From DASUPK01 sp963843085 (GTDB lineage Bacteria > Actinomycetota > Thermoleophilia > Solirubrobacterales > 70-9), in contig CAWJJG010000001.1 of NCBI GenBank assembly GCA_963843085.1, forward strand, positions 186,001 through 250,000: 64,000 nucleotides of DNA. Direction: 5' to 3'. The position numbers and the translations under genes are program-made. A model generated the notes under the pieces. The model had not been told where the DNA came from. It searched no databases and saw only the letters and a list, made by a program, of their open reading frames with translations. Each line of letters opens with the position of its first letter. Within the stretch, counting starts at the first letter, position 1. Shown piece after piece: positions 15,836-24,854 of the stretch.

Positions 15836-16420
15836 ATGACCACGATCAGACGCAGGCTGACGTTCGCGAACGTGTTGTCGGTGGTCGCCGTCTTTCTGGC
15901 CCTCGGCGGGGTCGGGTACGCGGCGTTCAAGCTGCCCAAGAACAGCGTGGGCTCGAAGCAGATCAGGAACGGCGCGGTCAAGCCGGCCAAGCTCAGCGCC
16001 AGCGCCAAGGCCACCCTGAAGGGGCCGAAGGGCGATCAGGGCCCGCCCGGCCCGGGAGCGACTTCGTTCACGACCACCCTCCCGCAGGGAACGGCCCTCA
16101 CTCAGATCGCGACGGCTTCAAACGGAATCACCGTGGAGGGCAGTTGCCTCACCGGACCCTCGGCGGTGGGCCTGAAGATCAAGACCACGGCTGGCACCAA
16201 CACCCTCGATCTCTCCGGGACCGTGAACAACGGCCCCTTCACGACCTCGCCCGAGGACGTCGACAACATCGCCGGAGCCGCGCAGTCATCGGACGCGAGC
16301 GCCATCGACTTCGATGTGATCGCACGGGACAAGAACGTCGGCCCGTTCGCCCGCCTGGACATTCACGGGCACTTCGGATCGCCCTGCACCTACTGGGGGA
16401 TGATCACCCCTTCGGCGTAG
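15836..16420 (+). CDS. Exported protein with short collagen-like segment, unknown function
   Basis: The 194-residue product starts with a basic stretch and one hydrophobic segment (LSVVAVFLALGGVGYAAF, about residues 14-31), then a KLPKNSVGSKQIRNGAVKPA block and a collagen-like run GPKGDQGPPGPG (about residues 62-73). The rest is a Thr/Ser-rich beta domain with two cysteines near its ends. I associate this N-terminal block with a large family in Thermoleophilia and some other Actinobacteria, of unknown function and probably at the cell surface. It splits menA from menC but has no visible link to quinone synthesis. Confidence 0.8.
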   Translation: MTTIRRRLTFANVLSVVAVFLALGGVGYAAFKLPKNSVGSKQIRNGAVKPAKLSASAKATLKGPKGDQGPPGPGATSFTTTLPQGTALTQIATASNGITVEGSCLTGPSAVGLKIKTTAGTNTLDLSGTVNNGPFTTSPEDVDNIAGAAQSSDASAIDFDVIARDKNVGPFARLDIHGHFGSPCTYWGMITPSA

Positions 16421-16423
16421 CAT
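16418..16423 (+). promoter_or_regulatory. -10 element TAGCAT of menC (leaderless)
   Basis: TAGCAT ends 6 nt before the ATG at 16430; its first bases are the stop codon of the preceding gene. Confidence 0.45.
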
Positions 16424-16429
16424 CCGCCG

Positions 16430-17512
16430 ATGCGGTTGGAGGAGCTGGACGTCGTCCCATACTCGCTGCCGTTTCGCGAGCCCTACGTGACGGCGCGCGG
16501 CGAGCTGACGGAGCGGCGGCTGATCCTGATCCGGATTCGGGGCGAGGGTCTCGAGGGGCTCGGCGAGACAGCCGCTCTCTCTCTTCGCGGCGGCGCCGGC
16601 ATCGAAGCGATCGCGGCGGAGATCCGGGACCGATGCTGGCCCGCGCTCCTGGACGGCGGCGTCGATCCGGCGAGGATCTGGTCGGCGATCGCCCGCTGCC
16701 GCAACCGAGGCGCCTCGGCGGAGGCCCTCGCGGCGGTCGACATCGCCGTCCATGACCTGGTTGGGCGCTCCACCGGAAAGCCCGTCTGGCGACTGCTCGG
16801 TGCCTCGGATGCGCAGCCCGTCGTCTGCAACGCCACGCTGCCGGCCGCCAACCCGGCGGCTACGCGGAAGCTGGCCGAGGAGTGGAGCTCGCAGGGGTTC
16901 CGCACCTTCAAGCTCAAGGTGGGCCTGGCCGGCGACGTGACCCAGGTCGCCACGGTTCGCCGGACGCTCGGCGACGCGGCCACGATCCGGGTCGACGCGA
17001 ACGGTGCCTGGAGCGTCGATGACGCGGCCGACCGATTGGGAGCGCTGGCGCAACACGGCATAGAGCTTGTCGAGCAGCCCGTTGGGACCTTCGAGCAGAT
17101 GGTCGAGCTGCGCGCGCGCGTGAACGTCAAGATCGCGGCGGATGAGAGCCTCGCCTCGCCCTTCGACGCCCGGCGCGCCCGCGAGCTCGGTGCGTGCCAG
17201 GTGGCGGCGGTCAAGGTGGCCAAGGTCGGAGGGCTGGGTGCGTCCCTCGACATCGCCGAGGTGATGCCCTCCTATCTCTCCAGCGCCCTCGAGGGGCCGG
17301 TCGGGATCGCAGCGGGCGCCCACGCCGTCCAGGCGCTGCGGGCGAGCGGCGGAGATGCCGGGGTCGCGCACGGGTTGGCGACAGAGCGGCTCTTCTCCAT
17401 GTCGATCGGCGAGGGCGTCGCCGCCGAGCGCGACCAGCTGATCGTCGGCGATGGCCCCGGGCTCGGGGTCGAGATCGACGAAGACGCGCTTGCGGCGCGG
17501 CGGCTCGCCTGA
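16430..17512 (+). CDS. menC: o-Succinylbenzoate synthase (enolase superfamily)
   Basis: An enolase-superfamily TIM-barrel enzyme of 360 residues. The catalytic set is visible: KLKVG with the acid/base lysine (about residue 160), metal ligands in VDANGAW (D), VEQP (E) and ADES (D), and the opposing lysine in AVKVAKVGG (about residue 262). The fold is shared by dipeptide epimerases and muconate cycloisomerases, but its place between menA and menD makes MenC, which dehydrates SHCHC to o-succinylbenzoate, the best call. Cytoplasmic. Confidence 0.85.
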   Translation: MRLEELDVVPYSLPFREPYVTARGELTERRLILIRIRGEGLEGLGETAALSLRGGAGIEAIAAEIRDRCWPALLDGGVDPARIWSAIARCRNRGASAEALAAVDIAVHDLVGRSTGKPVWRLLGASDAQPVVCNATLPAANPAATRKLAEEWSSQGFRTFKLKVGLAGDVTQVATVRRTLGDAATIRVDANGAWSVDDAADRLGALAQHGIELVEQPVGTFEQMVELRARVNVKIAADESLASPFDARRARELGACQVAAVKVAKVGGLGASLDIAEVMPSYLSSALEGPVGIAAGAHAVQALRASGGDAGVAHGLATERLFSMSIGEGVAAERDQLIVGDGPGLGVEIDEDALAARRLA

Positions 17513-17514
17513 TC

Positions 17515-17520
17515 TACGGT
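17515..17520 (+). promoter_or_regulatory. -10 element TACGGT of menD (leaderless)
   Basis: TACGGT ends 7 nt before the ATG at 17528, the same hexamer and spacing as the AI-2E gene at 3671-3676. Confidence 0.45.
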
Positions 17521-17527
17521 TCTGAGG

Positions 17528-19294
17528 ATGGACCCCACGAACCGCAACACCGCGCTCGCCTCCGCGATGGCGGAGGAGCTGGCCCGGTCCGGAGTGGGGC
17601 GCGCCGTGGTCTCTCCCGGCTCACGCTCCACGTCTCTCGCGGTCGCGCTCTGGCGCCAGCCCGAGATCGAGGTCACCGTGATTCTCGACGAGCGCAGCGC
17701 GGGCTTCTTCGCGCTCGGCACCGCCCTTGCCACCGGCCGGCCCGCCGTGGTGCTCTGCACGTCGGGATCCGCCGCCGCCAACCTCCACCCCGCCGTGGTC
17801 GAGGCGGACGAGGCTGGTGTCCCGATGATCGTGCTGACCGCCGACCGCCCGCCGGAGCTGCGTGACATCGGCGCCGGCCAGACCATCGATCAGCTGAAGC
17901 TCTATGGCGACGCGGTGCGGTGGTTCTGCGAGATGGGCACCCATGAGGCCGACGACGACGGGCTCCTGCATTTCCGGGCGGTCTCGTGCCGCGCATACGC
18001 CACCGCGGCCGGCGACCCCCGACCCGGCCCGGTTCACCTGAACGTCCCGTGGCGGGAGCCGCTCGCGCCGATCGCCGAGCTGGACGCCGTCACCGCGACG
18101 GATCCGCTGGCGCTCGAGGGACGGGGCGACGCGCCGCTCAACGAGATCTCCGCAGTCAGGGCCCGCGCGCCCGAGGGCCTGCTCGACACGCTGGCGGAGC
18201 GGATCGAGTCCACGTCCGCGGGGTTGATCCTGGCCGGGCGCCGGATGGACCCCGCGCTTGCGGAGCCGGTCTCGGCACTCGCCGCCGCCGCCGGATATCC
18301 GATCCTCGCCGAGCCGACCTCCCAGCTTCGCCGCGGCCCTCACGACCGCTCGCTGGTGGTCTCGGCGTACGACCACATCGCGCGCGACCGGCCGGCAGGG
18401 CTTCAGCCGGAGCTGATCGTGCGCGTCGGCGACCTGCCCACCAGCAAGCCCCTGCGCCAGTGGCTTGCCGCGATCGAGGGCCTCGAGCAGATCGTCATCG
18501 ACCCGGGGGGCGAGTGGCGGGAGCCCACCCGCCGCGCGAGCACCATCGTCCGAGCCGAGCCGGCCCCGACCGCGCGCTCGCTGGCCGAACGGCTCTCCCG
18601 GCTGCGCCCCGGCGCCAGCACGGTGGCGGGGTCCCCCTTCGCCGCCGCCTGGTTGGAGGCGGACTCGGCCGTCCGGTCCAGCGTCGACGGACGGCTGGGC
18701 GAGCTCGAGGAGCTCAGCGAGCCGGGCGTCTGGATGGCGCTCGCGAGGGTGCTCCGCGACGGCGACTCGGTCTTCGCCGCTTCGAGCATGCCCGTCCGTG
18801 ACATGGAGACGTTCCTCCGCCCCGGACCGGAGGGAGTGCGGATCGCGTCCAACCGCGGAGCGAACGGCATCGATGGGCTGACCTCCACGGCGGCCGGGCT
18901 GGCCGCCGGGAGCGGCGCGCGCACCTGGGCCGTCCTCGGCGATCTCGCCCTCTTCCACGACCTCGGCGGCCTGGCGGCCGTGCGACATGCCCCGGAGCTC
19001 CGCCTGATCGTGATCGACAACTCCGGCGGCGGCATCTTCCATTTCCTCCCGCAGGCCGAGGCATTGGCGGGGGACGAGTTCGAGGCGCTGCTCGGCACAC
19101 CCAGCGGGCTCGATCCGGCCGACGCAGCGCGTCTCTACGGGCTCAGCGTGGACGCCCCTGGGGACCCGGCGGCGCTCGACGCAGCCCTCGCCGGAGACGC
19201 ACGAGTGATCGTGGTGCGCACGGAGCGCGCCCGGAACCTCGAGCTCCATCGGGAGCTCAGCCAGCTAGCAGCGGAAGCAGCGCCTCGAACTTGA
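17528..19294 (+). CDS. menD: SEPHCHC synthase (MenD)
   Basis: A thiamine-diphosphate enzyme (588 residues) that joins 2-oxoglutarate and isochorismate. The N-terminal PYR domain has SPGSRSTSLAVALWR and DERSAGFFALGTALATGRPA, with the glutamate that activates the cofactor. The middle domain spans about residues 195-340. The C-terminal PP domain has NRGANGIDGL and GDLALFHDLGGL, then IDNSGGGIFHFLPQ. Its last 38 bp overlap the end of convergent menF. It is the last gene of the rightward men run. Confidence 0.95.
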   Translation: MDPTNRNTALASAMAEELARSGVGRAVVSPGSRSTSLAVALWRQPEIEVTVILDERSAGFFALGTALATGRPAVVLCTSGSAAANLHPAVVEADEAGVPMIVLTADRPPELRDIGAGQTIDQLKLYGDAVRWFCEMGTHEADDDGLLHFRAVSCRAYATAAGDPRPGPVHLNVPWREPLAPIAELDAVTATDPLALEGRGDAPLNEISAVRARAPEGLLDTLAERIESTSAGLILAGRRMDPALAEPVSALAAAAGYPILAEPTSQLRRGPHDRSLVVSAYDHIARDRPAGLQPELIVRVGDLPTSKPLRQWLAAIEGLEQIVIDPGGEWREPTRRASTIVRAEPAPTARSLAERLSRLRPGASTVAGSPFAAAWLEADSAVRSSVDGRLGELEELSEPGVWMALARVLRDGDSVFAASSMPVRDMETFLRPGPEGVRIASNRGANGIDGLTSTAAGLAAGSGARTWAVLGDLALFHDLGGLAAVRHAPELRLIVIDNSGGGIFHFLPQAEALAGDEFEALLGTPSGLDPADAARLYGLSVDAPGDPAALDAALAGDARVIVVRTERARNLELHRELSQLAAEAAPRT

Positions 19295-20633
19295 GCTCGG
19301 ATTCCTGAAGCTCTGCCGCGGGGTCCGAGTCCGCGACGATCCCGCAGCCCGCGAACAGGTGCGCCTCGCGGTCCCGGAGGAGCGCCGAGCGCAGCCCGAC
19401 ACAGAACTCACCGTCCTCGGTCACGTCCATCCAGCCGACCGGGCCCGTGTACCAGCCACGGTCGATTCCCTCGAGCTCGGCGATCAGCTCCAGGGCGGGG
19501 CCGCGAGGCTCGCCGCCGATCGCCGGCGTCGGATGCAGGTAGCCGGCCAGCTCGATGGCGCTGTGTGACTGCGCCAGCTGCGCGCGGATGGGTGTCGCCA
19601 GGTGCTGGAGGTTCCCCACCTTGACCACGAACGGCTCGCTCTCCGCGTGCACCCAGACGGAGTGAGGCCGCAGGATCCGCTCGATCCGGCGCACCACGAT
19701 GCCGTGTTCCTCACGGACCTTCGGGCTGCGCATCATCTGCTCGCCCAGGTGGTCGTCGACGGCGGGATCGGCGCTGCGCGAGGTTGTTCCGGCCAGCGCC
19801 ACCGTGGCGGCGACTGCGCCCGAGCGGCGGACCAGCAGCTCCGGGCTCGCGCCGATGAACGCCGCCTGCGGGGTCCCGAAGCAGAAGCAGAAGCAGGACG
19901 GGAAGAGATCGCGCAGTGCCCCGAGCTTGGAGGTCGGGTCGATCGCGGCGGGTGCTTCGACGGTCAGCTCTCGAGCAAGCACGACCTTTTCCACCCCGCC
20001 CGCGCGAATGCGGGCGACTGCCTCGGCCACGATCTCCTCGTAGCGCTCGGGTGGGTGGCGGCCCGCGACCGATGTGGAGGCGCTCGGATGCGGGTCCTGA
20101 GGGGTCAGCGGGGCGGCTCTCAGCGAAGCGAGCCTTCCCGCGACGTCCGTATCCGCTCCCGCGATCGCGCACACGGTCAGGAAGCTCCGCCCCTCGCTCC
20201 TGGCGATGGCGAGCTCCGGCAGCACCGCGAGCGCGGGTGGCAGCGATGACCAGATCGGCGCTCCGCCGCCGTCGGGATCGAAGGCCAGTCCCGTGGCCCA
20301 CACCGGTCCGGCACCCGCCGGCAATCCGGCGGGCTCGTCGGCCTCGCGGTCATGGGCGACCCTCGAGCAGCCGGCGGCCAGGTCCGAGAAGCGGTCCGGT
20401 CCCCTGCTCTGGATCTCAGCCGCGGTCCCGATCCCCGCAAGCGCGAACCCGCGGTCGGGTTGCTCCCAGCAGAACCAGCGATCCATCGCGAGCCGCGAAC
20501 CGGCGGCGATGGCCGTCGGATCGACGTCGCCGTCGAGCTCGACGGTCGCCGAGACGAGGCGGCCGTCGCCGGAGCGGGCAAGCGCGCTCTCGAATCGGGA
20601 GAGAAGCGACCCGGCGTCGAGCGCGACGCTCAT
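19257..20633 (-). CDS. menF: Isochorismate synthase
   Basis: A chorismate-binding enzyme (458 residues) that converts chorismate to isochorismate, the substrate of MenD. The C-terminal domain shows EKVVLARELTVEA, the PTPAIGGEP block (about residue 365) and GCGIVADSDPAAELQESELK near the end, all of the isochorismate/anthranilate synthase family. The N-terminal part is divergent, as usual. Its neighbour menD argues for menaquinone rather than siderophore use. Start ATG 20633, just after the ilvN stop region, with TAGAGT 6 nt before it. Confidence 0.93.
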   Translation of the reverse strand: MSVALDAGSLLSRFESALARSGDGRLVSATVELDGDVDPTAIAAGSRLAMDRWFCWEQPDRGFALAGIGTAAEIQSRGPDRFSDLAAGCSRVAHDREADEPAGLPAGAGPVWATGLAFDPDGGGAPIWSSLPPALAVLPELAIARSEGRSFLTVCAIAGADTDVAGRLASLRAAPLTPQDPHPSASTSVAGRHPPERYEEIVAEAVARIRAGGVEKVVLARELTVEAPAAIDPTSKLGALRDLFPSCFCFCFGTPQAAFIGASPELLVRRSGAVAATVALAGTTSRSADPAVDDHLGEQMMRSPKVREEHGIVVRRIERILRPHSVWVHAESEPFVVKVGNLQHLATPIRAQLAQSHSAIELAGYLHPTPAIGGEPRGPALELIAELEGIDRGWYTGPVGWMDVTEDGEFCVGLRSALLRDREAHLFAGCGIVADSDPAAELQESELKFEALLPLLAG

Positions 20634-20639
20634 GCGCAG

Positions 20640-20645
20640 ACTCTA
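20640..20645 (-). promoter_or_regulatory. -10 element TAGAGT of menF (leaderless)
   Basis: TAGAGT ends 6 nt before the ATG at 20633 and starts with the TAG stop codon of ilvN. Confidence 0.45.
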
Positions 20646-21197
20646 GTTCTCGGACTTCGTGCGGGCGATCGCGACCTCGCCCGTGCGGACCATCTCCATC
20701 AGGCCGTGCGGGCGGATCATCCGCTCGAAGGCCTCGATCTTGTCGGAGCTGCCGGTGACCTCGATGGTCAGCGAGCGGCGGGAGACGTCGACGATCTTCG
20801 CGCGGAAGATCTCGGCGAACTGCATGATCTCCGCGCGGCTCTCGATCGGCGCCGAGACCTTGAAGAGGGCCATCTCGCGGGCGATCGTCTCGCCCGGCTC
20901 CATGTCGCGGATCTTGATGACGTTGACGAGCTTGTGGAGCTGCTTCGTCACCTGGTCAATCGGGTGAACGGCGCCGTCGACCGTCAGCGTGATCCTGGAG
21001 ATCTCGGGGTCGTCGGTCGGGCCGACCGCGAGGGTGTCGATGTTGAAGCCGCGGCGGCTGAACAGGCCGGCGATCCGGGCGAGGACGCCGGGGCGGTTCT
21101 CGACCTGGATCGAGAGGACATGCTTGCGGCCGGTGAGGGCGCCTGCGGCGGCGTCGAGGTCCTCGAGGTTGATCAGATCGGGGGTGCCGGCTTCCAT
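20643..21197 (-). CDS. ilvN: Acetolactate synthase small (regulatory) subunit
   Basis: The 184-residue subunit activates IlvB and confers valine feedback. The N-terminal ACT domain starts at HVLSIQVENRPGVLARIAGLF (about residues 25-45) and continues through FNIDTLAVGPTDDPEISRIT. The C-terminal half (from about residue 105) is the ALS_ss_C domain. The ATG at 21197 overlaps the ilvB stop by one base (TGATG), so translation is coupled. The first 22 residues are an extra N-terminal extension. Confidence 0.96.
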   Translation of the reverse strand: MEAGTPDLINLEDLDAAAGALTGRKHVLSIQVENRPGVLARIAGLFSRRGFNIDTLAVGPTDDPEISRITLTVDGAVHPIDQVTKQLHKLVNVIKIRDMEPGETIAREMALFKVSAPIESRAEIMQFAEIFRAKIVDVSRRSLTIEVTGSSDKIEAFERMIRPHGLMEMVRTGEVAIARTKSEN

Positions 21198-22876
21198 CAG
21201 CCCACCATGTCCCTCGCGGCCGCGCCGGCGGGGATCATCGGGTAGCAGTTCTCGTCCTTGGTCACGCGAACGTCGAGGAGGACCGGGCCCTCGGTTGCGA
21301 GCGCGTCGCGCATGGCCCCTTCGACCTCGTTCTTGTCGTCGACCATCATGCCGCGGGCTCCGAAGGCCTCGGCGAGCTTCGGCCAGTCGGGGCTCGGGCC
21401 CATCTCGACGGAGCTGTAGCGCCCGTCCCAGAAGAGCTCCTGCCACTGGCGGACCATGCCGAAGTAGCCGTTGTTCATCAGGAAGACCTTGACGTCCACC
21501 TCATGGCGGACAGCGGTGGCGAGCTCCTGGCAGGTCATGATCAGGCTGCCGTCCCCCGCGAGGCAGACGACGGTGTCGTCGGGGTTGGCGACCTTCGCTC
21601 CGATCGCGCTCGGAAGGCCGAAGCCCATCGTGCCGAGGCCGCCGGAGTTGATCCAGCGCCGTGGCTTGTCGAAGCCGTAGTACTGCGCGGCCCACATCTG
21701 GTGCTGGCCGACGTCGGAGGTGATGATCGCGTCGCCCCCGGTGGCGGCGAACATCGCCTGGATCATCCGCTGCGGCTTGATCTCGCCGTCCCCCGAGTCC
21801 TCGTAGCCCAACGGGTACTCCTTCTGCCAGGCGTGGATCTGCTCCCACCAGGGGTCGAGGCGCGAGCGCTCGGCCTGCGAGGCCCGGTACTCCTTCACCA
21901 GCTTCGGCAGGACCTCCTTCGCGTCGCCGACGATCGGGATGTGCGCGGGGACGTTCTTGGAGATCTCGGCCGGATCGATGTCGATGTGGACGAACTTGGC
22001 CCGCGGGGCGAACTCGGAGAGCTTGCCGGTGATCCGGTCGTCGAAGCGGGCGCCGACGTTGACGATCAGGTCCGCGTTGTCCATCGCGTAGTTGGCGGTG
22101 CGGGTGCCGTGCATGCCGAGCATGCCCAGCCACTGCTCGTGGCTCGCGGGGAAGCCGCCCAGCCCCATCAGTGTGCAGGTGACCGGGAAGTTGTCGGAGG
22201 TGCAGAGCTCACGCAGCTCCTCTGACGCGTTGGCGTTGATCACTCCCCCGCCGGCGTAGATCACCGGCCGCTGGGCGTTCGCGAGAGCCCTGGCGGCGAT
22301 CCGGATCTGCTTGATGTTGCCCTCCGTCGAGGGCTTGTACCCGGGCAGGGTCGGCGTGTCCGTGATCGGCTCGTAGTCGATGTCGGCCCGCGAGAGGTCC
22401 TGCGGGACGTCGACGAGCACGGGCCCCGGGCGCCCGGTGGAAGCGATGTGGAAGGCAGCGTGAACGTAGTCCGGGATGTAGCGGGGGTCCTGGACCATGA
22501 AGCTGTGCTTGACGATCGGCATCGTGATGCCGTTGACGTCCGCCTCCTGGAAGCCATCCGTGCCGATCAGGTCGGTGCGGACCTGCCCGGTGATGAAGAC
22601 CGTCGGGACGGAGTCGAGCATCGCGTCCGCGATCGGAGTGACCAGGTTGGTAGCGCCGGGCCCGGAGGTGGCGAACGCCACGCCGACGCGACCGGAGGCC
22701 TTCGCGTATCCCTCGGCCATGTGCCCGGCGCCCTGCTCGTGCCGCGCCTGGATGTGATCGAGGTCGGCGTCGTGGACCGCGTCGTAGATCGGCAGGTTGG
22801 CTCCACCGGGGATGCCGAAGATGTGCGTGGTGCCCTCGGCCTTGAGGGCCTCCATCAGTGCGTCAGCGGCGCGCAT
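21197..22876 (-). CDS. ilvB: Acetolactate synthase large (catalytic) subunit
   Basis: A thiamine-diphosphate and FAD enzyme (559 residues) making acetolactate and acetohydroxybutyrate. Key features are the catalytic glutamate in IQARHEQGAGHMAEGYA (about residue 48), the cofactor motif GDGSLIMTCQELAT with NNGYFGMVRQWQ (about residues 445-480), and the FAD-linked central domain. First gene of ilvB-ilvN. The start has TACCAT 6 nt upstream and no room for the leader peptide known upstream of ilvB in other Actinobacteria, so regulation is likely transcriptional or through IlvN. Confidence 0.97.
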   Translation of the reverse strand: MRAADALMEALKAEGTTHIFGIPGGANLPIYDAVHDADLDHIQARHEQGAGHMAEGYAKASGRVGVAFATSGPGATNLVTPIADAMLDSVPTVFITGQVRTDLIGTDGFQEADVNGITMPIVKHSFMVQDPRYIPDYVHAAFHIASTGRPGPVLVDVPQDLSRADIDYEPITDTPTLPGYKPSTEGNIKQIRIAARALANAQRPVIYAGGGVINANASEELRELCTSDNFPVTCTLMGLGGFPASHEQWLGMLGMHGTRTANYAMDNADLIVNVGARFDDRITGKLSEFAPRAKFVHIDIDPAEISKNVPAHIPIVGDAKEVLPKLVKEYRASQAERSRLDPWWEQIHAWQKEYPLGYEDSGDGEIKPQRMIQAMFAATGGDAIITSDVGQHQMWAAQYYGFDKPRRWINSGGLGTMGFGLPSAIGAKVANPDDTVVCLAGDGSLIMTCQELATAVRHEVDVKVFLMNNGYFGMVRQWQELFWDGRYSSVEMGPSPDWPKLAEAFGARGMMVDDKNEVEGAMRDALATEGPVLLDVRVTKDENCYPMIPAGAAARDMVG

Positions 22877-22882
22877 GGGCCG

Positions 22883-22888
22883 ATGGTA
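22883..22888 (-). promoter_or_regulatory. -10 element TACCAT of ilvBN (leaderless)
   Basis: TACCAT ends 6 nt before the ATG at 22876. Confidence 0.45.
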
Positions 22889-22990
22889 GCCAAGCGGTCA
22901 ACGCGCGCGCGAGCCGTGGCTGTCACGAGGCGGTGTTCTCACATTCGGCGTGACACCGGCAGTGAATGGGTGCCGAGCGTTCGCGACGTG

Positions 22991-23635
22991 ATGAAACCGG
23001 ATCAGCAGAGGGACCCGGGTGGTGTGTCCCGCCCCGGTGGCCACCGGTATCCAAATGGGAGCGACGGCTACCAGCAGAGGGAGCCATTCGAGCCAGGCTC
23101 CGATCAGATCGCCAGCGGCGGCGATCCAATTGGTAGCCACGGCGATCAAATGGTTAGCAACGGCGAACAGGCGGATAGCGCCGGCCATCAAGTCGCTAGC
23201 GCAGGCACCCGGTCCTCGACACATACCCCCTCCCCCGTCTCCTCCGAGGGTCGCGAGGAGCGAGGAGACGGCACGGACCGCGACGCGCCCGACTACGCCA
23301 AGAGCATGGCTAAGGCGGCGGCGCAGAAGCAGCAGAACGAACGCAATCGCGCGCCGGGCACCTGGATGCCCGGTCCGGAGGACCTGGATCGCGACCCGGA
23401 GCCTGGGGATGACACCGATTTCGGCACCGACGGGCCGGAGAGGGATTACACGAGCCGCCAGCTCGGCATCAGGCTTCGCCCCAAGCACTGGGAGCGACTG
23501 CTCGAGGCCGCGCGGCTCTACGGCGTCCGGCCCACGACGATGGCGCGGATGATGATCGTGCGCGGGACCAACGCGATTCACGACGCGGAGATACGCGCGC
23601 GAGCGCGTGAGTGGCGCGAGGCCGGCTCGGAATGA
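22991..23635 (+). CDS. Ribbon-helix-helix-like protein with a repeat-rich disordered N-terminus
   Basis: The ATG at 22991 gives 214 residues. Residues 1-75 are low complexity and include five 7-residue repeats (GDPIGSH, GDQMVSN, GEQADSA, GHQVASA and relatives) encoded by 21-bp DNA repeats. A charged middle part follows. The last 65 residues have the strand LGIRLRP, a helix with WERLLEAARLYG, then VRPTTMARMMIVRGTNAI, which fits a ribbon-helix-helix fold of the CopG/Arc kind and suggests DNA binding. This fold call is inference. No antitoxin partner is adjacent, since the next gene is sqdB on the other strand. Confidence 0.65.
   Translation: MKPDQQRDPGGVSRPGGHRYPNGSDGYQQREPFEPGSDQIASGGDPIGSHGDQMVSNGEQADSAGHQVASAGTRSSTHTPSPVSSEGREERGDGTDRDAPDYAKSMAKAAAQKQQNERNRAPGTWMPGPEDLDRDPEPGDDTDFGTDGPERDYTSRQLGIRLRPKHWERLLEAARLYGVRPTTMARMMIVRGTNAIHDAEIRARAREWREAGSE
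23099..23203 (+). repeat. Five imperfect 21-bp tandem repeats inside a coding region
   Basis: Units run 23099-23119, 23120-23140, 23141-23161, 23162-23182 and 23183-23203. Most share GGCGATCAA-like starts and a TAGC core at the same offset. They keep the frame and encode 7-residue repeats. Unit length and divergence differ from a CRISPR array, and there are no spacers. Confidence 0.85.
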
Positions 23636-23637
23636 GG

Positions 23638-24816
23638 TCAGCCGGAGGTGGCGCCCGCGGGTGAACCTGGCTTCCACTGCGTCCGCGGGTCGATCGCCGA
23701 GTCGATCACGCGGCCCCGCTGCCGCTCGATCGTCTTCAGCATCGAGCGGACCAGCTCGTCGCCGAGATAGCTCGGCTTCAGACCCAGGTCCAGAAGCTTG
23801 GTGTGGACCGGGTTGTAGTAGTGCTCCTCGAGCTCGACGCGGGGGTTCTCGATGTGGTCGATGTCGATCTCGAAGCCGACCTCGGCGGCCGAGCGCTGCA
23901 CCAGCTCGGCCAGCTCGCTGACGGAGAACTGCTCGGTGAACTGGTTGTAGACCCGGAACTCGCCGGCATCGGCGGGGTTCTCGACGGCGAGCTCGACGCA
24001 CTGGAGCGTGTCGCGGATGTTGAGAAACCCACGGGTCTGGCCGCCCTTTCCGTAGACCGTGAGCGGGTGTCCGACGACTGCCTGCACGCAGAAGCGGTTG
24101 AGCACGGTGCCGAACCACTCGTCGTAGTCGAAGCGGGTGCAGAGCCGCTCGTCCTGGGCGGTCTCTTCGGTCTCGATGCCGTAGACGACACCCTGGTTCA
24201 GGTCGGTCGAGCGCAGGCCCCAGACCCGGCAGGCGAAGTGGATGTTGTGCGAGTCGTGGACCTTGGAGAGGTGGTAGAGCGATCCCGGGAGCTTCGGGAA
24301 GGGCAGCGTGTCCTTGCGGCCCTTGTGCTCGATCTCGATGTATCCCTCCTCGATGTCGATGTTGGGCGTGCCGTACTCGCCCATCGTCCCGAGCTTCACC
24401 AGATGGCAGTCGGGGGCATGATCGCGGAGGAAGAAGAGGAGGTTGAGCGTGCCGATCACGTTCGTGTACTGGGTCTCCACGGCCTGCTCGCGGTTCGCCA
24501 TCGAGAACGGCGCCGATGGCTGCTCGCCGTAGTGGATGACCGCCTCGGGTCTGGTCTCGACGATCACCTCCTCGAGGAAGGCAGCGTCCTCGATCGCGCC
24601 GACGTAGGAGCGGATCTCCTTGCCGGAGACCTCGTGCCAGGCGGCGATCCGCTCGTCGAGGCCCGCGATCGGGGTCAGGGAGTCCGTGCCGTGGCGCTCG
24701 TGCCAGCGGCGGCGGGAGAAGTTGTCGACGACGGAGACCTCATGGCCACGAGCCGAGAAGCGCATCGCCGTCGGCCAGCCGAGATAACCGTCGCCCCCGA
24801 GGATGAGGACGCGCAT
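23638..24816 (-). CDS. sqdB: UDP-sulfoquinovose synthase
   Basis: An extended short-chain dehydrogenase of 392 residues that makes UDP-sulfoquinovose from UDP-glucose and sulfite. Seen features are the NAD motif ILGGDGYLGWPTAMRFSARG at the N-terminus, the insertion with RRRWHERHGTDSLTP, YGEQPSAPFSM (about residues 96-106), the TMGEYGTP block (about residue 144), and catalytic Tyr-Lys in YHLSKVHDSHN (about residue 182). These are SqdB hallmarks rather than general epimerase features. No obvious SqdX-type glycosyltransferase is adjacent; a GT2 fusion protein diverges 38 bp away. The end product could be a sulfolipid or a sulfosugar on a glycan. Confidence 0.9.
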   Translation of the reverse strand: MRVLILGGDGYLGWPTAMRFSARGHEVSVVDNFSRRRWHERHGTDSLTPIAGLDERIAAWHEVSGKEIRSYVGAIEDAAFLEEVIVETRPEAVIHYGEQPSAPFSMANREQAVETQYTNVIGTLNLLFFLRDHAPDCHLVKLGTMGEYGTPNIDIEEGYIEIEHKGRKDTLPFPKLPGSLYHLSKVHDSHNIHFACRVWGLRSTDLNQGVVYGIETEETAQDERLCTRFDYDEWFGTVLNRFCVQAVVGHPLTVYGKGGQTRGFLNIRDTLQCVELAVENPADAGEFRVYNQFTEQFSVSELAELVQRSAAEVGFEIDIDHIENPRVELEEHYYNPVHTKLLDLGLKPSYLGDELVRSMLKTIERQRGRVIDSAIDPRTQWKPGSPAGATSG

Positions 24817-24854
24817 GAGACGGGGCAGAGTAGCGAGCTATTCTGGCCGCCGCC

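Noticed and set aside
23099..23203. 21-bp repeats considered as a CRISPR array
   Set aside because: Units are contiguous without spacers, diverge from each other, keep the reading frame, and there are no cas genes.
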